A DNA stretch of 64,000 nt, from NCBI GenBank assembly GCA_026874595.1, contig CM049314.1:52559812-52623811 (forward strand). The letters run 5' to 3'. A program made the position numbers and the translations under genes. The notes beneath the pieces are model-generated. The model had not been told where the DNA came from. It did no database searches and saw only the letters and a program-made list of their open reading frames with translations. Source of the stretch: Sipunculus nudus. Lineage: Eukaryota > Annelida > Sipuncula > Golfingiida > Sipunculidae. Positions 38,331 through 48,222 of the stretch are shown one piece after another (position 1 is the first letter of the stretch; every line of letters begins with the position of its first letter).

Positions 38331-39225
38331 TCTAAAACTTATGGACAGATTGAGCTAAAAATTGTGCATGTCCATTGATCTTGGATACCTCAATCTTGTA
38401 TTCAAGACTGATGGCACTATATGCAATTGTAATTGTGTGGCCTCCATCCGTATGTTTGCTTTTGATGGAAATTGTTCATATCTCCGCAGTGGTTCAAGGA
38501 ATAGGTCTGAAATTTAGCATGTCTATCCATCTTGGAAAGTTTTCTTGTTAACTAGACAGGTGGCGCCACCTACCATCCTATTTTTGTAGAATAAATTAAT
38601 GCCCTTTTCTGATGAGTGATTTGCTCTATTGGCCTGAAATTGTGCATATCCATAGATCTTGGACTCCTCCATCTTGTACTCAAGACTGGAGGTGCCATCT
38701 ACAATTGTTTTGGCGTCGCGTCCATCTGTACATGTGCTTTGGGTGAAAATTGCTAATATCTCCAGATTGGTTCAAGGTATAGGTCTGAAATTAGGCATGT
38801 CCTTCCATCTTGGAAAGTTTTCTCATAAACCAGACAGGTGGCACCACCTACCTTCCTGTTTTTTGTAGAATAAATTAATGCCCTTTTCTAAGGAGTGATT
38901 TGCCCTATTGCCCTGAAAATGTGCATATCCATTGAACTTGGACTCCTCCATCTTGTACTCAGGACTGGTGGCGCCATCTGCAATTGTTTTGGTGTGGCGT
39001 CCATCTGTACATGTGCTCTGGGTAAAAATTGCTCATATCTCTGGATTGGCTCAAGGTATTGGTCTGAAATTTGGCATGTCCATCCATCTTTGAAAGTTTT
39101 CTTGTAAACCAGACAGGTGGCACCACCTCCTTTTCAAATATTGGTCAAGCATGTTATCATGGAAGCAATATACCTGATTTATAACCCATTGCACAGGTTC
39201 GCATTAGGCCAGTAGGCCTTGTTTG

Positions 39226-41223
39226 TCTTGTTATATAAAACCAGTTACAATAGGAATGAACATTTTTATATGCGATAAATCACTGCTTATTTACTTAACT
39301 AATTTAAATCTATGAAATAGTTTGATCTGAGAAAAATGAGTATTGAAAATGTTGGATTGTGTGATCCTTTTAATAAATTATTAAAAATATCTAATTTTGC
39401 ATTTTCATCACAAATAATAACAACCCGGATTGTAATAGATAAACTATAAAAACTGCTCTGGTGTTTTGCACAGACTTTTAATTTAATTAATGTACCTGCA
39501 TTTGCTAAATGTATATAAATGATGTTTCCAATGCAAGGTAAACAGGTATTGCTACCTGGTTACTTAGTACATGGATGTATGCACAACAGATGAATATTGC
39601 AACTTTCTTGCATCAATGCAACAGTGTTATATAATGTGATATGAATGTTGTAGATACATAATATAAATTCTACCAGGTTATTTATTTATTATAATCATTT
39701 AAAGGTTTCCATTTTTGCAAATGATGAATATCATAAATGAAAATATAGTTTTGGACTGAACTGCCATTATGATGATTATGTCAATTGTGTTTTATTCTTT
39801 TATGTAAATAACAGGACTGTTATAACCACTTTTATGCAGGAGTGAACAACTGAATAATGTTTGCATCACAACTAAACTTAGAATTATGTTAAAATTTCAT
39901 GAATATATATCGCATCGCAAAAATGATAATGTGTAATGTTAATATACACATTTTCAGTTGACTAGCCCTTCTTATAGAATTCTACAAACATCAGTTTCTT
40001 GTAATTGATTTAAATTGTCTTGATGGCTTTCCTTTCCAATTGGAAATTTGACTGTAAGGCACTAGAAACAGGTTTGTATATACAGTATAGATTAGATATT
40101 TAAATGTGTAGCTAAAATCTGTGTAAACTGTAAATCATAATCAAAACTAATGTTACTCATTTATACCCTTGTTATGTACAATATTTGTTCTTCTATTTAT
40201 TATTTATTATGTATGTTTGCATTATTTATTCTATTACTATTATTTATTATCCATTATTATTACAATTATTATTATTATTATTATTATTGATTTTTGTTGA
40301 TACTGATAAGATTGTTATTATTTTTTTTTTATTTTGTTGTTGTTGTTGTTTTGTTCTTTGATTTTGTATTTTAATGTTTTGAGTATTAAGTCACGTGACT
40401 ATGTATTAATGCATTATGTGAATCTTATTGTGAAGCTATGGGCCTGAGGCCTATATTTTCTGAATAAAAACTCATTCATTCATTCATCTGAGAAAAATAT
40501 TACATTTTCACAGTTTTTGCAAGTAACCAAATAATAACAAAGACCTGAGCATGCTAAGGCTGATACTACAGAGTTTGTATGTATTTACAATGTCAGTGAT
40601 AACCAGCCAGGTTTAGAAAATGTTCTGTCTTGTAAATTAAATGTATCTGTAAATATTCAGTCACAAATTTTAGACACACCTTTCCTTCTTCATCTGTTGC
40701 ATAATGCTAGAGAACTTGTGGCCATTAGAAGCGGCATGTTATAAGAAATATATGTTACATACCAGATGGTCATCCAAACAAGAATTGATGGAACCTTTTC
40801 AGAAACCTTTCATTATGCTTTAAGACCTGTATTTTGCTAAGTTCAGGAGTGTAATTCATGTTTGGCCACAATAAGAATGGACTCCTGTCAATAAAACTTC
40901 ATGAATGACTACATTAATAGTCTTTTGATATTTAGTATGTCCATGCGTTCATCTATGACAGCCTTATCAAGGCACAAAGCATGTCATACAAACTGCAGTT
41001 TCCTGTTTTTTTATGCATTTAATTTAAACTCAAATAACAGATAATTTCAGTTCTAATAAGGTGATAAGAAACTCAGTATTTCAAGATTGGGTGGAATGAG
41101 AGACCTGCCAGGTTGTTAGTAGTTATGATCCCCACTAGAATATATAAAATAAAATATTATCCCATGCCTCAGAAAATGTAAGTGTGGAACTTCTGTGCTT
41201 GTTAATACACTGACAACCTGTCT
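39226..41223. other. AT-rich intron 8 segment with a possible retroelement tail
   Basis: No coding sequence. The 13-bp direct repeat ATCTGAGAAAAAT flanks 39338-40485. The right end of that interval reads GGGCCTGAGGCCTATATTTT, then CTGAATAAAAA and ATTC repeats, resembling the 3' tail of a non-LTR element. ATT and TTG microsatellites lie at 40256-40350. From 40499 to 41223 nothing was recognised. Confidence 0.45.
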
Positions 41224-42640
41224 GTTGTGTGGGGTTAATCCTGAACATTAATATATCAGTACATGACAAGGAGCTGGCAGTGTCCGTGTCACCTGGAGTA
41301 CATGACAAGGAGCTGGCAATCTCCATGTCAGTGTGGGGTTAATCCGTAATATTAATATATCAGTACATGACCAGGAGCTGGCCATCACCATGTCAATGTA
41401 GGGTTAATCCTTAACATTAATATATCAGTACATGACAAGGAGCTGGCAGTGTCCGTGTCACCTGGGTTTAATCCCTAACATTAACTTATCAGTACATGAC
41501 AAGGAGCTGGCAGTCTCCATGTCAGTGTGGGGTTAATCCTTAACATTAATATATCAATACATGGCAAGGAGCTGGCAGTGTCCATGTCAGTGTGGGGCTA
41601 AACCCAAACATTGGCTTATCAGTACATGACAAGGAGCTGGCAATCTCCATGTCAGTGTGGGGTTAATCCTTAACATTAATATATCAATACATGACAAGGA
41701 GCTGGCAGTATCCATGTCAGTGTGGGGCTAAACCCAAACATTGACTTATCAGTACATGACAAGGAGCTGGCAATCTCCATGTCAGTGTGGGGTTAATCCT
41801 TAACATTAATATATCAATACATGACAAGGAGCTGGCAGTATCCATGTCAGTGTGGGGCTAAACCCAAACATTGACTTATCAGTACATGACAAGGAGCTGG
41901 CAATCTCCATGTCAGTGTGGGGTTAATCCTTAACATTAATATATCAATACATGACAAGGAGCTGGCAGTGTCCATGTCAGTGTGGTGTTAATCTGTAACA
42001 TTAATATATCAATACATGACAAGGAGCTGGCAGTGTCCATGTCAGTGTGGGGCTAAACCCAAACATTGACTTATCAGTACATGACAAGGAGCTGGTAATC
42101 TCCATGTCAGTGTGGGGTTAATCTGTAACATTAATATATCAGTACATGACAAGGAGCTGGCAGTGTCCATGTCAGTGTGGGGCTAAACCCAAACATTGAC
42201 TTATCAGTACATGACAAGGAGCTGGCAATCTCCATGTCAGTGTGGGGTTAATCCTTAACATTAATATATCAATACATGACAAGGAGCTGGCAGTGTCTAT
42301 GTCAGTGTGGGGCTAAACCCAAACATTGACTTATCAGTACATGACAAGGAGCTGGCAATCTCCATGTCAGTGTGGGGTTAATCCTTAACATTAATATATC
42401 AATACATGACAAGGAGCTGGCAGTGTCCATGTCAGTGTGGGGCTAAACCCAAACATTGACTTATCAGTACATGACAAGGAGCTGGCAGTGTCCATGTCAG
42501 TGTGGGGCTAAACCCAAACATTGGCTTATCAGTACATGACAAGGAGCTGGCCATCACCATGTCAATGTGGGGTTAATCCTTAACATTAATATATCAGTAC
42601 ATGACAAGGAGCTGGCAGTGTCCATGTCAATGTCCAGTTG
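41224..42640 (+). repeat. 65-bp minisatellite with dimeric higher order (intron 8, 3' side)
   Basis: About 21 units containing TACATGACAAGGAGCTGGCA and GTCCATGTCAGTGTGGGG. Two unit types alternate: one ends TTAATCCTTAACATTAATAT, the other CTAAACCCAAACATTGACTT. This gives a repeating dimer of about 130 bp through the middle of the array. It stops about 220 bp before exon i. No clear exon copy is in the unit; TCAGTGTG also occurs at the exon i acceptor, but that match is too short to count. Confidence 0.85.
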
Positions 42641-42858
42641 ATTCCTTACATCAACCTATGTCAGTGGACACACATCAGTTAAACAGTGTATGTATAAAGA
42701 AGGCTGTACTGTATTTGTTTTCAGAAATGTGTAAGAGGTAGCAACAACTAATATTGGATTATTAACTCTGTTCACTTTAAAGAGGTGTTACTAGTGTTCT
42801 GTAACATTTAGCTGTTTATACAACTGTAACTGAGAGAGTCTTTTTCATTTATTTTCAG

Positions 42859-43009
42859 TGTGCCTTGGTTATCCTGTCAATCATTATTGTTACTGGCGTG
42901 GTCAACCCCTGGGTGTTCATACCTGTCATCCCCCTGGCTGTTGTTTTCTTCTTACTCAGACGATATTACCTGCAGACATCCAGGGACATTAAACGTCTAG
43001 AAGGGACAA
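42859..43009 (+). CDS. ABCC4: ABCC4-like transporter, exon i (central helices of TMD2)
   Basis: 50 codons plus one base. CALVILSIIIVTGVV is one membrane helix, NPWVFIPVIPLAVVFFLL the next; RRYYLQTSRDIKRLEGT is the conserved cytoplasmic run (ABCC4 pattern RRYFLxTSRDVKRLE). Acceptor TTCATTTATTTTCAG at 42844-42858; donor ACAA|GTAAGT at 43010. This is the last exon seen. The next should encode an RSPVFSH-type motif, which I cannot find in the remaining 21 kb. Confidence 0.95.
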
Positions 43010-43019
43010 GTAAGTAAAG

Positions 43020-44611
43020 TTCAGTGTGCTTTCCTACAGGCCACTAACATTTAATGCTACCCCACAGGTCACTAACAGTGAATGCTCCCTCATACGTCAC
43101 AAACAGTGAATGCTCCCTCATAGGTTACTAACAGTGAATGCTCCCTCACAGGTTACTAACAGTGAATGCTGCTTCAAAGGTCACAAACAGTGAATGCTCC
43201 CTCACAGGTCACTAACAGGGAATGCTGCCCCACAGGTTACTAACTATGAATGCTCCCTCACATTCACTTACATTCAATGCTCCCTCACAGGTCACTAACT
43301 GTGAATGCTACCCCACAGGTCACTAACAGTGAATGCTCCCTCACAGGTCACTAACAGTGAATGCTCCCTCACAGGTCACTAACAGTGAATGCTCCCTCAC
43401 AGGTCACTAACAGTGAATGCTCCCTCACAGGCCACCAACAGTGAATGCTCCCTCACAGGTCACTAACAGTGAATGCTCCCTCACAGGCCACCAACAGTGA
43501 ATGCTCCCTCACAGGTCACTAACAGTGAATGCTCCCTCACAGGTCACTAACAGGGAATGCTGCCTCACAGGTTACTAACAATGAATGCTCCCTCACATTC
43601 ACTTACATTCAATGCTCCCTCACAGGTCACTAACAGTGAATGCTCCCTCACAGGTCACTAACAGTGAATGCTCCCTCACAGGCCACCAACAGTGAATGCT
43701 CCCTCACAGGCCACCAACAGTGAATGCTCCCTCACAGGTCACTAACAGTGAATGCTCCCTCACAGGTCACTAACAGTGAATGCTCCCTCACAGGTCACTA
43801 ACAGTGAATGTTCCCTCACAGGCCACCAACAGTGAATGCTCCCTCACAGGTCACTAACGGTGAATGCTCCCTCACAGGTCACTAATAGTGAATGCTCCCT
43901 CACAGGTCACTAACAGTGAATGCTCCCTCACAGGTCACTAACTGTGAATGCTTCCCCACAGGTCACTAACAGTGAATGCTCCCTCACAGGTCACTAACAG
44001 TGAATGCTCCCTCACAGGCCACCAACAGTGAATGCTCCCTCACAGGTCACTAACAGTGAATGCTCCCTCACAGGTCACTAACATTCAATGCTCCCTCACA
44101 GGTCACTTACATTCAATGCTCCCTCACAGGTCTCTTACATTCAATGCTCCCTCACAGGTCACTAACATTTAATGCTACCCCACAGGTCACTAACAGTGAA
44201 TGCTCCCTCCCAGCTCACTAACAGTGGATGCTCCCTCATAGGTCACTAACTGTGAATGCTACCCCACAGGTCACTAACAGTGAATGCTCCCTCACAGGTC
44301 ACTAACAGTGAATGCTCCCTCACAGGTCACTAACAGTGAATGCTCCCTCACAGGTCACTAACAGTGAATGCTCCCTCACAGGCCACCAACAGTGAATGCT
44401 CCCTCACAGGTCACTAACAGTGAATGCTCCCTCACAGGCCACCAACAGTGAATGCTCCCTCACAGGTCACTAAGAGTGAATGTTCCCTCACAGGACTAAC
44501 AGTGAATACTTCCCCACAGGTCACATACATTCAATGCCCCCTCACAGGTCACTAACAGTGAATGCTCCCTCACAGGTCACAAAAAGTGAATGCTCCCTCA
44601 ATGTTATGAAC
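43020..44611 (+). repeat. 28-bp minisatellite with acceptor-like units (intron 9)
   Basis: About 56 units, dominated by CAGGTCACTAACAGTGAATG then CTCCCTCA. The array begins about 10 nt into intron 9, where TTTCCTACAGGCCACTAACA already shows the unit, so here the seed is intron rather than exon sequence. Each unit joins CACTAAC (branch-point-like), a pyrimidine run CTCCCTC and ACAG|GT. Variants include ACATTCAATG and GCCACCAACAG. Confidence 0.88.
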
Positions 44612-45585
44612 AATCATATGACGTCTCAAATATATATAATAATATGCACCACATAGACTGAGCACATGCTCTCATTGTTATAAAAAAGATTACATTTTAA
44701 AGTTGAGTGACCAAGAGATGCTTCTATTTGACGTTATCTGGTTATTTTTTTTACTTTAATTAACATTATAAAAGGAAACTTGAATTTGTTATAACTCATC
44801 ATTCTCACTGATAATACTTTAAGAGCTGCCTTGACGGATGTCTACGCTCTCTGAGTGCTTTTCTAATTTTCTCTATTTTTGAGACCTTCAAAGATTCAGC
44901 AGTCCGTTAACAGTACACAAATCATAACCATTGGACCTAGAATCTTCTAACTTGACATCCACAGAGGTCCATGAAAAATCTCCTTGAAAACCTGAAATTA
45001 GGTAACTGTGACCTATATTCTTCAAGTTAGGGGGTTGTTTGATCACCCCAGAAATAATGTAAAAAACACACAAATTGCCAGATTCCTCAGGAGCAGGTAG
45101 AGGGAGTTTCATCAAATTGGTGTGTTATGGGTCTTAATAAACCTTAACTGGGCATGAATAGTCACACCACCTGCATTATTTTGATTTTTACGAATTTTCA
45201 CCTGTATTTTTGAAAACACTAGGTCTGTTAACAAGGCAAAAATGGTACCTGTAAAGGCTAGAATCATGAACCTCTGTATTCTGAGAGTTCCCTGAAAGTT
45301 CTCCTAAAAAACCTGAAATTAAGTCACTGTGACCTATATTGTATGAGTTATAGGGCATGTTTGAGCACCCCAGGAATAATTTAAAATACACACAAATTGC
45401 CAGATTCCTTAGGAACGGCTGGATGGCTTGTTATAAAATTTGGTATCCTTATGGGTGTTGATAAACTTAAGCTAATATGCATGAATGATGATACCAACTA
45501 CATTATCTTAATTAATTTCCTGTGCAAGGCCATATTGTAAACATGTCAGTCAGCTGAGTGTCATGACCCATGGGTCACTTGTTTA
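44612..45585 (+). mobile_element. Family C copy lacking its 5' end (C4)
   Basis: 44612-44830 is AT-rich and unassigned. From about 44880 there are two family C modules (TTGACATCCACAGAGGTCCA and the related 45180-45480 stretch). They end in GTCAGCTGAGT (45549-45559), the perfect palindromic hairpin TGACCCATGGGTCA (45564-45577) and CTTGTTT. Confidence 0.6.
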
Positions 45586-45649
45586 AATGCTAACTTAACT
45601 AAGTATATGTACATCTGCAAAATTCCATTTCGGTTTCGGACTTTGTTAC

Positions 45650-45925
45650 AGGGCAGTATCACACGCCTCCTCTCATTTTATATCCTGGCCCAGTGACTAC
45701 TGCACCTGTTGGTCCTGGATGTGTAATTGTCCCAATCGCTGGGTCATACCACCAAGGAACCCCTAAGGCACCCTCATTTGTGAGTGAAACAGCCGTTAAG
45801 TAAGGCCTTCTCATTAAGCCTGGTTGGGGGCCCACCATGAAAAATCTCACTGACTCGGCTGAGATTCGAACTTACTAAATGTCCTGGCTTTCAGTCCTGT
45901 ACTCTACCCCTGAGCATCATGACCA
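45650..45925 (-). mobile_element. tRNA-derived SINE
   Basis: On the minus strand the head reads GCTCAGGGGTAGAGT (45901-45915, A-box-like). Some 30 bases later comes GTTCGAATCTC (45861-45871, B-box-like), the spacing of a tRNA internal polymerase III promoter. The body continues to about 45650. The tRNA-like part cannot fold into a convincing acceptor stem with what follows, so it is a SINE head and not a functional tRNA gene. Exact ends and a target duplication were not resolved. Confidence 0.6.
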
Positions 45926-45941
45926 GTTGGTCACTGTTTGG

Positions 45942-47241
45942 ATTTGTGATTCTGTATGGAAAAATAGTTGAGGTTATAATCTTTTATAGAAATTTAACAT
46001 ATTTCATATTAATGAAAAAGAAGTGCAGACTAATTACTTTGTCATGTTCATTGAAGCCAACACAGCATGTCAATTCCCTCAAGTCTGTTGAAAGATTCAG
46101 CCATGATACTTAAGGGGAGTTCAGTAGCATTTTGTTGCATGAAGTAATGTAGACTGATCTGATATTCATATGTTATATATATTTCTCTATATACATATTG
46201 TATTTAATTACATTTATGTTTGTTGTATATATGCGTGTGTGTATGTGTATACGTTTGCCTGTTGGTATAATGGATGAGTAGTGGAGTTTGTTAATCTAGG
46301 ACATTTTGACTGATCTGAGGTACATTTGTTACCATCCCATCAGGACGGAGTGTACCTCCTGGCACCTACGTGAGTCTGCTGATTTCTGCTGCTGACTTGT
46401 CACATTAACGCTTGCTGCCCTTGTGCTGCCTGCAACTATGTCTCAGCTTTCACAGCATTCCTGTATTGATCTAATGTGGGAAAACAAAGTCATGTCCCTT
46501 GATATCAGCCCTTGATATCATAGAACATGATCTAATGTGTGACTCTTTCATTGTTAATTTTTACTTTCTTTTGCAACAAATTACTTTAATATCTTATTAT
46601 GCTGATGTTGCACTATTTTCACTCAAAATATTAATTCTGTAAGAAAGTGTAAATATATTAATTTCACCTAATTTTCAAATAATTTGAGCACAAATGAAAT
46701 ATTTAAATACAGTAAAGCGCTGTTTTTCCTAAAGCATCAAGGGTACAAGCATTTTGTTAAGAAATTCATATTTTTTGAAAAAAATTATCAGGGGTCTAAA
46801 TTTGTAAATATGTAATGATTAACTTAATGCCATTTGACCCAGGGCACACAGTGTTTCTTTTTAACCTGTGTAATTCATGACCTGGACATATAACATATTG
46901 GAAAAAAATTTTAATTGAAAAAATTTCTGATTTATTGCAGAGCTTGATTGGTAAAGATCAGTCTGACATGTTTTCAGCTCATCTGTGTGTAAGTCAACTA
47001 GGGTATAGGAATGGCGCTTGTCCCTCGTCCGTCCGGGTGACTGTTATCAGGGCACAAATTGTAACTGCTGGTCATAGAAACTGTTTAGTGAACATCCAAG
47101 GAGGTCAATAAAAAATCTCCTTGGAAACCTGAAATTAGGTCACTGCCACCTATATCCTCTGAGCTATGGGGCTTGTAAGTCCCCCCCCCCCCCCCCGGAT
47201 GATAAAAAATTTGATACAAAACCTCCAATATCTTGATAATT
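45942..47241 (+). other. Intron 9 segment, AT-rich, with partial family C module
   Basis: Contains a TA/TG-rich microsatellite at 46165-46255 and no coding evidence. From about 46975 a degraded family C 5' region (CAGCTCATCTGTGTGTAAGT) and one module follow, with a 16-base C run at 47181-47196. Family A3 interrupts this at 47242. Confidence 0.5.
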
Positions 47242-48130
47242 GTATCCGCCAAAACAAATTTTTGCGGATACTATGTTTTTGACCGGGTTCCGCCGCGGCG
47301 GCGGCGTTCGTTTCCGAAGAGACTACTGACAGATTTTTCCAAAACTTACACCATTTATCGGGTCACGTGAACTGGTGCCTAATAAATTGGCCTTGACCTC
47401 TGACCTTTCCTCTCTGCCCAGCGTCCTTTTGTGCGTCTGTTTCAACACATAAACCCACATATCTCGGGAACTGTTTGACAGATCAGGAAAAAAAATTTTT
47501 GTACAAATGTAACCCTTGGATAGCTTTATAACATACACAAAAAATTGTGGCGCCACCTGCAGCCATTTTTGCACAGCTTCTATCTGTTTGTCTGCCTTGG
47601 GTTAAAATCACTGATATCTTTGAGTGGTTTGACCAAATTACCTGTAATTCAGCATGCGTATACATCCTGGATAGCTTCCTTGATTTTATGACAGGTGGCG
47701 CCAGCTTCATTCACGTTCACACTGCAGACATTAATGTTTATATCTCCGGATGTGTTTGACCAATCAGGAAAAATTTTTTCCACAAATGAGCCCTTGGATA
47801 GGTTTATAACATACACCAAAAATTTTGCGCCACCAGCAGCCATTTTTGCACAGCGTCCATCTGTTTGTCTACTGTGGGATAAAATCACATATCTCTGCAG
47901 TGGTTTGACTTTTCCACCTGAAATTTTACAAGTGTATACATCTTTGATAGTTTCTCATTCAAATAACAGGTTGCAGCACCTACATTCATGTTTACATGGC
48001 AGACATCCATTCTAATATTTAACACATGTAACTCTATTTCCCCTTGCCACTCAATCCATGCCTCACTTTACCCATCCTACTCTGATTTTGGCGGATACAC
48101 GTAGTCTCTTGTCAACTACCCGTATTCTAG
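47242..48130 (+). mobile_element. Family A Helentron-like element (copy A3)
   Basis: An 889-bp complete copy. 5' hairpin GTATCCGCCAAAAC with TTTTTGCGGATAC; a GC-rich palindrome-like CCGCCGCGGCGGCGG nearby. The 3' inverted repeat TTTTGGCGGATAC (48086-48098) is followed by ACGTAGTC-TCTTGTC-AACTAC and CGTATTCTAG. Internal modules carry GGTGGCGCCA and CTCATATCTC-type text. Ends and layout match A2. Confidence 0.7.
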
Positions 48131-48222
48131 TTAATGCATGGATTGTCATGAAACCTGCCTTTGATATTAACCATGACTAGTTTTGTGAGTTCCCAAAAAG
48201 TGGTGGCGCCACCTGTATTTTT

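Larger units (their letters stand above)
32939..39225 (+). mobile_element. Family B Helentron-like 5' end and nest of elements (copy B2)
   Basis: The 5' end GCGAACCTGTG lies at 32939-32949, 24 bp after the array. Possible 3' ends CACAGGTTCGC plus an AGGCC-NNTA-GGCCT hairpin occur at 37139-37172 and 39192-39225, so more than one B copy is involved. Inside are family E (33480-34015), a pogo-like MITE (34370-35337), family C (35469-37468, itself holding family A from 35839), and a family D stretch (37601-38330). At 38555, 38833 and 39112 there are three tandem modules of 278-279 bp ending GACAGGTGGCNCCACCT. The exact order of nesting is not fully resolved. Confidence 0.5.

Noticed and set aside
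45855-45920. A tRNA gene on the minus strand.
   Set aside because: A- and B-box-like motifs are present, but no acceptor stem pairs around them and the similarity continues into a SINE body.
46344-46369. Possible 26-nt micro-exon after exon i (CATCAG acceptor, CTAC|GTGAGT donor, in phase, would encode RRSVPPGTY).
   Set aside because: Phase and splice sites fit, but the peptide does not match the RSPVFSH-type segment expected next in ABCC4, and such short matches arise easily by chance. cDNA would settle it.
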